A stretch of DNA of 64,000 nt. It comes from an uncultured bacterium. GTDB lineage: Bacteria > Oederibacteriota > PGYV01 > Palsa-1178. How positions within the stretch are numbered: position 1 is the first letter of the stretch; every line of letters begins with the position of its first letter. The stretch is from positions 1-64,000 of the forward strand of contig CALAOR010000064.1 of assembly GCA_937889595.1 (NCBI GenBank). Reading direction: 5' to 3'. Positions 16,877-25,806 of this stretch are shown one piece after another. The notes under the pieces were generated by a model, which was given only the letters and a program-made list of their open reading frames with translations, ran no database searches and was not told where the DNA came from. A program made the translations under genes and the position numbers.

Positions 16877-19549
16877 ATGTCAAAAACATTATACGTCATC
16901 GATGGCAACGGCTACGCCTATAGGGCTTTTTACGCCATGCCGCCTTTAACAACCCACGACGGCGTGGAAATACATGCCGTGTTCGGGTTTTATAACATGC
17001 TCATGAAAGTGCTGCGAAATAAAAAACCCGATTATCTTGCCTTAACCTTTGACCATCCTAAACCCACGTTCCGGCATAAAATGTACGCGGAGTACAAGGC
17101 CCAGCGCGAAAAAATGCCGGAGTCTTTGCAGGTACAGATGAAACTCATAAAGGAAGTCGCGGTCGAAGGCAATATTCCCACATTTGAAATGGAAGGTTTT
17201 GAGGCGGACGATATCATAGCTGCTGCGGCGGCGCTGGCCTCGCCTGACATGAAAGTTGTAATTATCACCACTGACAAGGATATTATGCAGTTGGTCAATG
17301 AAAATGTCAGCATATTGAAATTCGGAAAGCAGGAAGAAATAATAATCACGCCGGAAAAAATAAAGGCTGATTTTGGCATAGCTCCGCCGTTAGTGGCTGA
17401 TGTCCTGGCCCTGATGGGCGACGCTTCGGATAACATACCCGGCGTTGAAGGCATAGGTGAAAAATCCGCATACAAACTCGTGCAGGAATTCGGCACTGTG
17501 GAAAATTTGTACGCGAATCTGGATAAAATAAAAGCGGAAAAACAGCGGGAGCGCTTAAAGGCCGGGGAAAAGGACGCGAGGATATCCAAGGAACTGTCCA
17601 TACTTAAGCCCAACCATGAATTGCTTGAAAAAATAGAACTTACCCTTAAAAATTGTTCGACACACCTGATAGATTTCGACAGCTTAAATCATGAATTCAT
17701 AGCGTATAATTTCAAGTCCCTTGTGGCGGATAAAGGCATGTTCTTTAAGGCGGCGAGATCCGCTCCCGGGGATAAGCCCAAAGCAGGAACCAAAGACGCC
17801 GTTAAAGAAGATGAAAACGGCGGCCCGACAGCGGAGGCAGCGGCGCAAGGGCAGGCAAGGGAAGCCGGGAAAAAAGACCTCGAGGCAATAAACGCGGCGG
17901 CCAAGCTTGTTATACTTTTTGACCGCAACGATGATAAAATGCAGCTTGTGTCCATCAAGGCTGACAATGAAAATTACTATATCGACGGGGAGGATTTTAA
18001 GCCTTTGGAGCTTAAAGGCAAAGAGATAATAACAAACTCATCCAAGGAATTATATAAATCCTGCGGATGCCTGCCTGCAAAAGCAAAGGACCTTATGCTC
18101 ATGGCATACCTTCTGGACCCCGAGAAAACCAAACCCCACCACTCTCTTATTTTTTCGGAGTATTTAAGCGGTTTTTACCTTTCATACGAGGATGCGGCAG
18201 GCAAAGGAGCAAAGCAATTGAGTTCAAAAGAGGCTCCACGGGCAAAAATCGCGGAATATGCCTCAACCAATCTTGACGCGGCTGTAAAAACAGCGGAAAT
18301 ACTTGAAATAAAGATCAAAGAACAGGGGCTCCTGCATGTTTATGAAACCATAGAACTGCCGCTTGCGGAAGTGCTTGCCGGCATGGAACTTTGCGGGTTG
18401 AAAATAGACACGAAGCTCCTTGATGAACTCATAAAAAAGACAGGCGCTCAAGTGGCCGAACTCGAAAAACGCATCTACAGGGAAGCGGATGCCGAGTTTA
18501 ATATAAATTCCCCGAAGCAGCTCGGAGAGGTCCTTTTTGAAAAACTGAACCTGCCCAGACAAAAGAAAATAAAGACGGGTTATTCCACGGATAATGAGGT
18601 TTTATCCGCGCTTGAATCAAGGCACTCGATAGTTGCGGACATACTCAGGTACAGGATGTTAAATAAATTAAAAACCGGTTTTCTGGAGGCTATTCTCGCC
18701 AGGACCGTTAGCGGCGCCAAACTTTACCCGGTATACAACCAGTCCGTGACCGCGACCGGCAGGCTTTCTTCATCCAACCCCAATATACAAAATATACCGG
18801 TGCGCGGGGAAGAGGGCAGGGAGATAAGGAAAATATTCATACCGTTAAACAGGAACGAGCGTTTGATAAAGGCCGACTATTCCCAGGTCGAACTGCGTAT
18901 ACTTGCGCATTTTTCAAAGGACGAAAAACTCATTGAAATATTTAAAAAAGGCGGGGACATACATTCGCTTACGGCTGCGGAAGTATTCGGGTTGCCCGTG
19001 GAATTTCTCACCAAGGACCACAGGCGCGCGGCCAAGACCATTAATTTCGGCATAGTGTACGGCATCAGCGCTTTTGGCCTCGCAAAACAGCTCGGGGTTT
19101 CAAACCATGAAGCCGCGGACTACATAGACAAATTCTTCATTACTTTCCCGGGGGTGCTTAAATACCAGCAGGAAACAAAAAAGGACGCTGTATTAAAAGG
19201 CTATGTGGAAACCTTAACCGGAAGGAAAAGGTATATGTCCGGTATACACAGCGCGAACAGGAACATACGCGAGTTTGCCGAGCGGGCGGCCATTAACGCG
19301 CCCATACAGGGGACGGCTGCCGATATGATTAAAATAGCCATGATAAACATAAATCAGGAGTTTAAAAAAACCGGCATTAGTGCTAAAATGATATTGCAGG
19401 TTCACGACGAGCTTGTTTTTTCGGTTTTGGCAAAGGAAACTGAAAAAGTGAGGGCGATCATAAAGGATAAGATGGAAGGCGCGCTGAAAATAGGCGTGCC
19501 TTTGGACGTCACAATAGGCGAAGGAGACAACTGGTATGAGTGCGGCTAA
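16877..19549 (+). CDS. polA: DNA polymerase I, probably lacking proofreading
   Basis: This 890-residue enzyme fills gaps in replication and repair. Residues 1-290 are the 5'-3' nuclease domain (LYVIDGNGYAYRAFYA, ADDIIAAAA, LMGDASDNIPGVEGIGEKSA). A low-complexity linker follows at about 300-335. The polymerase domain has motif A (DYSQVELRILAHFS), motif B (RRAAKTINFGIVYG) and motif C (QVHDELVF). The middle domain starts LVILFDRNDDKM where active enzymes have a DxE metal site, so the 3'-5' exonuclease appears inactive, as in Taq. I prefer the ATG at 16877, with AAAGGTG upstream, over a TTG at 16850. Its end overlaps coaE by 14 bases. Confidence 0.95.
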   Translation: MSKTLYVIDGNGYAYRAFYAMPPLTTHDGVEIHAVFGFYNMLMKVLRNKKPDYLALTFDHPKPTFRHKMYAEYKAQREKMPESLQVQMKLIKEVAVEGNIPTFEMEGFEADDIIAAAAALASPDMKVVIITTDKDIMQLVNENVSILKFGKQEEIIITPEKIKADFGIAPPLVADVLALMGDASDNIPGVEGIGEKSAYKLVQEFGTVENLYANLDKIKAEKQRERLKAGEKDARISKELSILKPNHELLEKIELTLKNCSTHLIDFDSLNHEFIAYNFKSLVADKGMFFKAARSAPGDKPKAGTKDAVKEDENGGPTAEAAAQGQAREAGKKDLEAINAAAKLVILFDRNDDKMQLVSIKADNENYYIDGEDFKPLELKGKEIITNSSKELYKSCGCLPAKAKDLMLMAYLLDPEKTKPHHSLIFSEYLSGFYLSYEDAAGKGAKQLSSKEAPRAKIAEYASTNLDAAVKTAEILEIKIKEQGLLHVYETIELPLAEVLAGMELCGLKIDTKLLDELIKKTGAQVAELEKRIYREADAEFNINSPKQLGEVLFEKLNLPRQKKIKTGYSTDNEVLSALESRHSIVADILRYRMLNKLKTGFLEAILARTVSGAKLYPVYNQSVTATGRLSSSNPNIQNIPVRGEEGREIRKIFIPLNRNERLIKADYSQVELRILAHFSKDEKLIEIFKKGGDIHSLTAAEVFGLPVEFLTKDHRRAAKTINFGIVYGISAFGLAKQLGVSNHEAADYIDKFFITFPGVLKYQQETKKDAVLKGYVETLTGRKRYMSGIHSANRNIREFAERAAINAPIQGTAADMIKIAMININQEFKKTGISAKMILQVHDELVFSVLAKETEKVRAIIKDKMEGALKIGVPLDVTIGEGDNWYECG

Positions 19550-20129
19550 AAAGAAAATAGTTGTGGCTGTGACAGGCACCACCAAATCCGGAAAAAGCGA
19601 GGCCTGCGGGCACCTCGCGGAAAAGTACCCCGTCATTGACGTCGATCACCTCGCCCACAAACTCTATAAAAAAGGTTCTTCATTATATTACGTCATGAAA
19701 CACAAATACGGGCCCGTGATAATAAAAAAAGACGGCGACATAAACAGGCGCATACTTGGAGAGATCATTTTCGGCGACCGCAGGGATTACTGGGATTTTA
19801 CCTGCATAGTCTATCCGGCGCTGATCAAAGCGCTCATTAAGGAGATCAAGAATATAAAAGAACCCGTAGTCATACTTGACATGGCTGTCCTGTTTGAAAG
19901 CGGGTTTTATACCAAGGCGGATAAGATAATATTCGTGCGTACCAGGGATAAAGAATGGAAAAAAAGGATAGAAAACGAATCCGACCGCAGGTACTTTGAA
20001 AAAATAAGGAAATTCCAGGAATATTTCCCGACCCCGAAAAAGATTGCATTAAGCGATTATATTGTATATAATAATGAAGCAAAAGAGGAACTGCACAAAA
20101 AAGTTGATAAAATAATGGCGAAAATCTGA
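19536..20129 (+). CDS. coaE: Dephospho-CoA kinase
   Basis: The 197-residue kinase phosphorylates the 3'-hydroxyl of dephospho-CoA, the last step of coenzyme A synthesis. The P-loop is GTTKSGKS, with Thr-Thr instead of the usual Gly-Ile, and DVDHLAH is the substrate Asp motif. The VYPAL and LFESG segments match the CoaE lid region. AAGGAG inside the polA end serves its ATG. The polA-coaE pairing is common in several bacterial groups, which supports both calls. Confidence 0.92.
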   Translation: MSAAKKKIVVAVTGTTKSGKSEACGHLAEKYPVIDVDHLAHKLYKKGSSLYYVMKHKYGPVIIKKDGDINRRILGEIIFGDRRDYWDFTCIVYPALIKALIKEIKNIKEPVVILDMAVLFESGFYTKADKIIFVRTRDKEWKKRIENESDRRYFEKIRKFQEYFPTPKKIALSDYIVYNNEAKEELHKKVDKIMAKI

Positions 20130-20141
20130 AAAGGAGCCCAA

Positions 20142-21008
20142 ATGGACCCGAAAGAACAGGAAGAAGCCATAAGCAAAATATTAAGCAAAATTAAGGCGCT
20201 CCCCACACTTTCAATAGTAGTGGCAAAGGTCATCCAGGTCGTGTCAAACCCCCTCACTTCGGCATCCGATCTTAGCAAAATAATAACCGTGGACCAGGCT
20301 TTGACCGCTAAAGTATTAAGGCTGGCAAACTCGGCTTTTTACGGTTTTCCTTTCAGGATAAAAAATATCACCCAGGCGGTATCCATACTCGGTTTTGACA
20401 CTATACGGAACCTGGCTTTGACCGTTTCAGTATATAAAGTTTTTACCGGCGAGAGCACCAGCGAATTTTCACATCAGGATTTCTGGAAACACTGCGTGGG
20501 GGTTGCCATATGCGCGAACCTGCTGGCAAAAAAAATCAAATACCGTTCGCCTGAAGGCGCTTTTACAGCCGGCCTGCTGCACGATATAGGCAAGAATTTT
20601 TTTGAACAGTATATGCACAAAGAATATTCGGAAGTCCTTAAATATGCCAGGGAAAACAACCGCTCCATGTATGAATCCGAAAAAGAATTGCTGTCCATAG
20701 ACCATACGGTTGTCGGAAAATTGATGGCTGAAAAATGGAACCTGCCGCACGAGCTTGCCGCGGGCATAGCGTCTCACCATAATCCGGAAAGTGAAAAAGA
20801 AGAAAACGTCATGGCGCACTTAATTAACGTGGCTGACACGATATGCAAGAAAAAAGGCATAGGATTTTCCGGGGACTATGTCCAGCTGCCTGTAAGCAAG
20901 GAAGGCAGGGAACTTTTCTCGCTTAATGATGAAGGCGAACAGGAACTGATGACCCTGCTTGATAAGGAACTCAAGGAAGCGGAAACTTTTGTAAATATGC
21001 CGCAATAA
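20142..21008 (+). CDS. HDOD-domain signalling protein
   Basis: The 288-residue protein is nearly all HDOD domain: LPTLSIVVAKVIQVVSNP at the start, ITVDQALTAKVLRLANSAFYG, then GLLHDIGKNFFEQY and IASHHNPE. HDOD proteins look like HD phosphohydrolases but usually lack a complete metal site and act as scaffolds in signalling, motility or stress control. It sits 12 bp after coaE and 20 bp before an HD-GYP gene, which ties it to the cyclic-di-GMP part of the operon. AAGGAG precedes the ATG. Confidence 0.9.
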   Translation: MDPKEQEEAISKILSKIKALPTLSIVVAKVIQVVSNPLTSASDLSKIITVDQALTAKVLRLANSAFYGFPFRIKNITQAVSILGFDTIRNLALTVSVYKVFTGESTSEFSHQDFWKHCVGVAICANLLAKKIKYRSPEGAFTAGLLHDIGKNFFEQYMHKEYSEVLKYARENNRSMYESEKELLSIDHTVVGKLMAEKWNLPHELAAGIASHHNPESEKEENVMAHLINVADTICKKKGIGFSGDYVQLPVSKEGRELFSLNDEGEQELMTLLDKELKEAETFVNMPQ

Positions 21009-21028
21009 TTATTTGACGGAGGAATATT

Positions 21029-22177
21029 TTGGGAACTGCCGAAGAGGATATAAAAGAACTCAGGGATTACATAAAAAATCTTGAAGTTATAAATGAGGGC
21101 TTGAGAAACTCATTTGAAGAGCTCACTACTTTATACCGCCTTGTGGATATCATAACCGAGTCCAAGACACTTGAAAGGGTCTTAAATTCGCTGATGGACA
21201 TGGTCACTGAAATCATTTCATGCGAAGGCGCCATGCTTTTTCTGGTCGATGAGAAAAACGGGGAGCCGGATGTGGCTTTAAAGCGCAATATCAGCAAAAA
21301 GAACGAGGCGAAAATAAACCTGCAGATGAAGCAGAAGGTCATTGAGTGGACCTTAAAAAAAGGCAAGACCATCGCCATGCCGGATATAGACGAAGATGCC
21401 AATGATACGGACAAGACCACTTTTGTCCTGGTTCCGCTTATCGCCCATGATAAGCCTGTGGGATTGATAGACATCATAAGCGACACGCCCGAAGGGGACA
21501 TTACGACAAAGGACCTCTCGCTTTTAACCATACTCGCCAAGCAGGCGGCATTGGCAATAGAGAACGTCAAACTTTATGAATCCATGAAAAAGGACCAGAT
21601 AAGCATTATACGCGCTTTATCCTCGACTGTTGACGCGAAGGACCATCATACATCCGGGCATTCGCTGAAAGTGTCGGAGTATTCGCAGAAAATAGCCGAG
21701 GCTTTGGGAATGTCTGAACGCGATATTGAAAACATAAAATACGCGGCATTGCTTCATGACATAGGCAAGATAGGCATACCGGACGAGATAATAAAAAAAC
21801 CAACGCGCTTAACCCCCGAGGAATTTGAGATTGTAAGAAAGCATCCGGTAATAGGCGCCAGGATAATAAAAGAGATAGAATCGCTGTCCCCGATGGTTCC
21901 CATCATACTGCACCATCATGAACGTTTTGACGGCAAGGGTTATCCTGACGGATTGAAAGGCGAGGTTATCCCGATAGGCGCGCGTATCGTGCATGCGGCC
22001 GATGCATATGATACCATGGTTTCCGCGCGAGCTTACAAGGATATGCTTCCGGCAGAACTTGCTGTTTCCGAACTGCGCAAGAATGCCGGCACCCAGTTTG
22101 ACCCCAAGGTGGTGGAAACATTCATCACGATTCTGAGGAGAAGTTCGGTGGGATATGACGATAAGATCGATTCTTGA
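21029..22177 (+). CDS. GAF / HD-GYP cyclic-di-GMP phosphodiesterase
   Basis: The 382-residue protein has a short coiled N-terminus, a GAF sensor domain at about 25-175, and an HD-GYP domain at about 190-375. The catalytic motifs are intact: LLHDIGKIGIPDEII, HHHERFDGKGYPDGL with the GYP signature, and HAADAYDTMVSARAY. It should hydrolyse cyclic di-GMP under control of a ligand or partner of the GAF domain. The start is a TTG at 21029 with GGAGG six bases upstream. It overlaps the following diguanylate cyclase gene by 23 bases. Confidence 0.93.
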   Translation: MGTAEEDIKELRDYIKNLEVINEGLRNSFEELTTLYRLVDIITESKTLERVLNSLMDMVTEIISCEGAMLFLVDEKNGEPDVALKRNISKKNEAKINLQMKQKVIEWTLKKGKTIAMPDIDEDANDTDKTTFVLVPLIAHDKPVGLIDIISDTPEGDITTKDLSLLTILAKQAALAIENVKLYESMKKDQISIIRALSSTVDAKDHHTSGHSLKVSEYSQKIAEALGMSERDIENIKYAALLHDIGKIGIPDEIIKKPTRLTPEEFEIVRKHPVIGARIIKEIESLSPMVPIILHHHERFDGKGYPDGLKGEVIPIGARIVHAADAYDTMVSARAYKDMLPAELAVSELRKNAGTQFDPKVVETFITILRRSSVGYDDKIDS

Positions 22178-23630
22178 CAGCTTTTATTATAAAAATAACG
22201 GGTCGCTAAAGTTTATAATCCTAAACGCGGCGGTCCTTTTGGCGCTTATGATCACATCTTTCATGTTTTCCTTAAATCTAAACGATCCTGTGCCTTTCTC
22301 GCTCGGCCTTGCTTTTTTGGTATACGCTTTTTACGCGCTTGGCAGGGGAGGCGGTTTTTCCTACGGCATTGTTTACTGCGTATTCTGCATGCTTATGATA
22401 TTTTCCAGGCCCGAATCCGAAAGGGCGCCGTACATATTTGCGCTTGTATTTTCCGGATTGTACATGCTGCACTTTTCGCGTTTCATAGATTTGACCGATG
22501 AAAAAGAACGGAGCAATGAAATAGCCGGGAGTGAGCTGGATTTGGATATGGTAATGTCGGAAGAAAAGATAAAAAAAATAACCGGGGCTATAAAGGCGAA
22601 TAAGGGAAAAATAGAGAACTACAGGATGTTAAATAAGGTTGCCGAACAGCTTTTATCCACCCTTGACAGGGCCGAGATGGTAAAAGTAATCAGCTCTTAT
22701 ATACCGAAACTGATCGGAACCAAAAACATCCAGTGCATGCTGCTGGTGAAAAACGACGATTTGGATACTTTTACGGCGACAAAAGACAGGGATGACGAAG
22801 AACTTCCCGTAAAGGGGCCGGTCAATATTTATAAAAAGGACCCTTTTGACGAGTGGATAATTAAAAACAAGTACACTCTCTTTATTAAGAACATGGATGA
22901 TGATATAAGGTTCAGGAACTTAAGGAAGGACTGGATCATGTTCAAGTCGTTTATAGCCATTCCCTTGTTTGAAAATAAAAGGCTGATAGGAATGCTTAAA
23001 TTTTATTCCAAGGAACCTGACGCGTTCGGCAATGAAGACGTAAGACTGCTTAACTATCTAGGGGACATCAGTTCTTCCGTAGTTGAAAACTCAATCCTTT
23101 ACAAGAAGACCGAGGCTCTGTCGATCCAGGACGGATTAACCGGGCTTTACATAAGAAGATACTTTATAGAAAAGCTTGATGAGGAGATGAAGAGGGCGCA
23201 ACAAAGCGATGTGGTGTTTTCATACCTGATGATAGATATAGACCATTTCAAGGATTGTAACGACACCTACGGGCATCTTTTCGGGGACAAAGTCTTAAAA
23301 ATCCTGGGAGGGTTCTTAAAGGAAGGCTTAAGGGATGTGGATATTATAGGCCGTTATGGCGGCGAAGAGTTTGTCATAATACTCCCGAACACCAACATGA
23401 ACGGAGCCAAATTTGTGGCCGACAGGCTCAGGGACGGTTTTTCCAACTTAAGGATATCCGTCAATGAAAATGAAAGCATGAAACTTACCCTGTCATTTGG
23501 CGGTGTGGAATTCAAAAAAACCATGAAATTAACCGAAATTGTCAATAAGGCGGACAAGGCGCTGTATTATTCGAAGGAAAACGGACGGAATAAAGTAACT
23601 TTCTGGGAGGATATATCCGATGAAGATTAA
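22155..23630 (+). CDS. Membrane diguanylate cyclase (4TM-GAF-GGDEF)
   Basis: The 491-residue protein has about four membrane helices in residues 15-115, a GAF domain at about 155-310 and a GGDEF domain in the last 170 residues. The active site is GGEEF, and an RxxD inhibition site (RDVD) lies five residues before it, so it should be an active, product-inhibited cyclic-di-GMP synthase. The start lies within the HD-GYP gene and the end overlaps the next cyclase gene by 11 bases. The architecture parallels that downstream protein, so the two may be old duplicates. Confidence 0.92.
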   Translation: MTIRSILDSFYYKNNGSLKFIILNAAVLLALMITSFMFSLNLNDPVPFSLGLAFLVYAFYALGRGGGFSYGIVYCVFCMLMIFSRPESERAPYIFALVFSGLYMLHFSRFIDLTDEKERSNEIAGSELDLDMVMSEEKIKKITGAIKANKGKIENYRMLNKVAEQLLSTLDRAEMVKVISSYIPKLIGTKNIQCMLLVKNDDLDTFTATKDRDDEELPVKGPVNIYKKDPFDEWIIKNKYTLFIKNMDDDIRFRNLRKDWIMFKSFIAIPLFENKRLIGMLKFYSKEPDAFGNEDVRLLNYLGDISSSVVENSILYKKTEALSIQDGLTGLYIRRYFIEKLDEEMKRAQQSDVVFSYLMIDIDHFKDCNDTYGHLFGDKVLKILGGFLKEGLRDVDIIGRYGGEEFVIILPNTNMNGAKFVADRLRDGFSNLRISVNENESMKLTLSFGGVEFKKTMKLTEIVNKADKALYYSKENGRNKVTFWEDISDED

Positions 23631-25038
23631 GCTCCCGGTCTTCTGGATTATTTACGCCGTGTCCGCAGCCGCGGTTTTTGGCATTAACATCTGGTTAAAA
23701 AAGCCCGGGGGTAATCTGGCCGCTGCCGGGCTGGGCATACTGATACTTATGGCGCGCCGCGAATACGGTATAATACAACAGCGGATAACATTTGTCGGTG
23801 CATTAGCCTGCGTCGCCGTCATGTTCTTGTATTTTAAACAATTATCCCCGCAGATCGCACTGGGCCTCGGGATCATATTCTGCGCGGTCTATTTTTTCAG
23901 CGCGTCGTCTGCTTTTTACCTTAATAACCTGACTGCGGAGGAGGGGAAACTTAACGACCGCAGGGACAAGCTTAAAGAGGAAAAAGAAGGCAGGATTTCC
24001 TCTGCGCAGCTCGAAGACGACATCTTCGAAAAAGAGATAAAGGACATCAGGTCGCTTTATGAAGCCGCGGAGGAACTCGGATCTTCGCTTAACCTCGGTG
24101 AAACCACGGAACGCACAAGCGAGATACTGAAGAAAATAATAAAGAACAACTTCAAGATCCCGCTTGAAGAGATTAATTTCCTCATTATTTTTAAAAAGGA
24201 GCACGAGTACCGCATAGTCCAGTCTTTTGGATATGATGATGAACAGCTGAAGGGAAATGAGAAAGCATTCGTGAACGCGGTATTAAAAATGGGCGGGAAG
24301 AACCAGGCGCATTTTTACGTGCCCGATATGTCCAAGGTCCCGTCCGAGAACGGGCAGATTATGGCCATGAATAAGAGCATGATCTACATCCCTTTTATAG
24401 CGGAAAAGAAGCTGCTCGGCGTTCTCTTCATTTCCGGGAGCAGGGTTAATATGTTTGACACAAAGCAGGTCGATTCCATACGGATATTGTCCAACCAGAT
24501 CGCGCTTTCGCTTGAAAAAGTCCACCTGTATGAAGAAGTGGAAAAACTATCCGAGACAGATTCCTTAACCGGCCTTTATGTACACAGGTACTTCCAGGAA
24601 AAACTGGAAACTGAAATAAAGAGAACGGCGAGATACGGCGGCAAACTGTCGCTTGTCATAGGTGACATAGACCATTTTAAGGCGGTTAACGATACCTTCG
24701 GACACTTGGCCGGAGATTACATACTGAGGACCGTTGCGGTTATATTGAAGAACCATACTAATGAGCTTGACTCCGTGGCCCGTTACGGCGGCGAGGAATT
24801 TGTCATAGTCCTGCCTGACCAAGATAAGGAAAAGGCTCACGCGAAGGCCGTAAAAATACGGAAAGAAATAGAAAAATACCCGTTTAAGTACGAGGATATT
24901 TCAATAAAGATAACCATGTCCATGGGTGTGGCGGAATATCCGGGCGACGCGATAGCAAGAAGGTCGCTCATCGATAAGGCGGATAAGGCGCTATACAGGG
25001 CCAAAGAAGAGGGGCGTAACAGGGTCATAAGGGCGTAA
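23620..25038 (+). CDS. Membrane diguanylate cyclase without inhibition site (4TM-GAF-GGDEF)
   Basis: The 472-residue protein repeats the layout of the upstream gene: about four membrane helices (to residue 105), a charged helical linker, a GAF domain at about 150-300 and a GGDEF domain. GGEEF is intact, but the five-residue-upstream site reads NELD rather than RxxD, so feedback inhibition is probably lost. GGGAGG precedes the ATG at 23620. This closes the operon; a large hairpin follows its stop. Confidence 0.92.
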   Translation: MKIKLPVFWIIYAVSAAAVFGINIWLKKPGGNLAAAGLGILILMARREYGIIQQRITFVGALACVAVMFLYFKQLSPQIALGLGIIFCAVYFFSASSAFYLNNLTAEEGKLNDRRDKLKEEKEGRISSAQLEDDIFEKEIKDIRSLYEAAEELGSSLNLGETTERTSEILKKIIKNNFKIPLEEINFLIIFKKEHEYRIVQSFGYDDEQLKGNEKAFVNAVLKMGGKNQAHFYVPDMSKVPSENGQIMAMNKSMIYIPFIAEKKLLGVLFISGSRVNMFDTKQVDSIRILSNQIALSLEKVHLYEEVEKLSETDSLTGLYVHRYFQEKLETEIKRTARYGGKLSLVIGDIDHFKAVNDTFGHLAGDYILRTVAVILKNHTNELDSVARYGGEEFVIVLPDQDKEKAHAKAVKIRKEIEKYPFKYEDISIKITMSMGVAEYPGDAIARRSLIDKADKALYRAKEEGRNRVIRA

Positions 25039-25042
25039 ATGC

Positions 25043-25139
25043 AAATTACTAATTACAAATTACTAATTACTAATTGAAACGGGACGCTGTTTGTGTTTCA
25101 ATTAGTAATTAGTAATTTGTAATTGGTCATTAGTAATTT
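25043..25139. repeat. A/T-rich palindrome with 30-bp perfect stem
   Basis: Bases 25051-25080 pair perfectly with 25095-25124, and outer bases extend the stem with a small bulge. The arms are built of AATTACTAATT-type units. It fills the gap between the cyclase operon and the sigma-factor gene. There is no terminal T-run, so its function as terminator is doubtful. Confidence 0.85.
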
Positions 25140-25166
25140 AACGGCACAAAACGAACCGGAGTTGGC

Positions 25167-25772
25167 ATGGAAAAAGAGTCGGAAAAACAGGCGGTTGAAG
25201 AGGCAAAGAAGGATCCTGCGGCTTTTGGCGTTATTTTCGAAGCGTATTATCCGGCTATATTGCGCTACGCTTTGCACAGGACCGGAAACGCGGCTGTAGC
25301 GGACGATGTAACTTCCGAGGTTTTCTTCAAGGCTTTGAATAAATTATCAACTTTTAAGTGGTCGGGCGTCCCTTTTTCAGCCTGGCTTTACAGGATAGCA
25401 GGCAATGAAATAATAGATTACTACAGGAAACACTCGCGCGCCCCATACTCTTATGACGATCCCGGCACGGGATGCGATTTACCCGATAAAAGTGCGGGCA
25501 ATGACATGGAAAACGAACTAATAAAGGCGCAGGATGAAATTGACAACAACACGAACTTTCTTAAGGTAAAAGAAGCCTTAAAAACGCTGCCTGTAAAATA
25601 TCAGGAGGTTCTTGTTTTAAGGTTCCTGGAAGATAATAAGATCTTCGAGATAGCCCAAGTCCTGGGCAAAAGCGAAGGCACCATAAAGTCGTTAATATCC
25701 AGGGGCATAGCCAGACTTAAAAAGTATTTTGACGGTAAAACGCAACCTTTGGGCGGTAAAACCGTTATATAG
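25167..25772 (+). CDS. ECF-type RNA polymerase sigma factor
   Basis: The 201-residue protein has sigma region 2 at about residues 20-90 (EAYYPAILRYALHRTG, then FSAWLYRIAGNEIIDYYRKH) and region 4 at about 130-190 (LPVKYQEVLVLRFLEDNKIFEIAQVLGKSEGTIKSLI split across helices). No region 1 or 3 is seen, so it is an extracytoplasmic-function sigma factor. CGGAG precedes the ATG. The next gene encodes a membrane protein in the position of an anti-sigma factor, followed by a glycoside hydrolase that may be a target. Confidence 0.9.
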   Translation: MEKESEKQAVEEAKKDPAAFGVIFEAYYPAILRYALHRTGNAAVADDVTSEVFFKALNKLSTFKWSGVPFSAWLYRIAGNEIIDYYRKHSRAPYSYDDPGTGCDLPDKSAGNDMENELIKAQDEIDNNTNFLKVKEALKTLPVKYQEVLVLRFLEDNKIFEIAQVLGKSEGTIKSLISRGIARLKKYFDGKTQPLGGKTVI

Positions 25773-25806
25773 ACAGATGCAAGGTTCAAAAATGAGGTTG
25801 AAAAAC

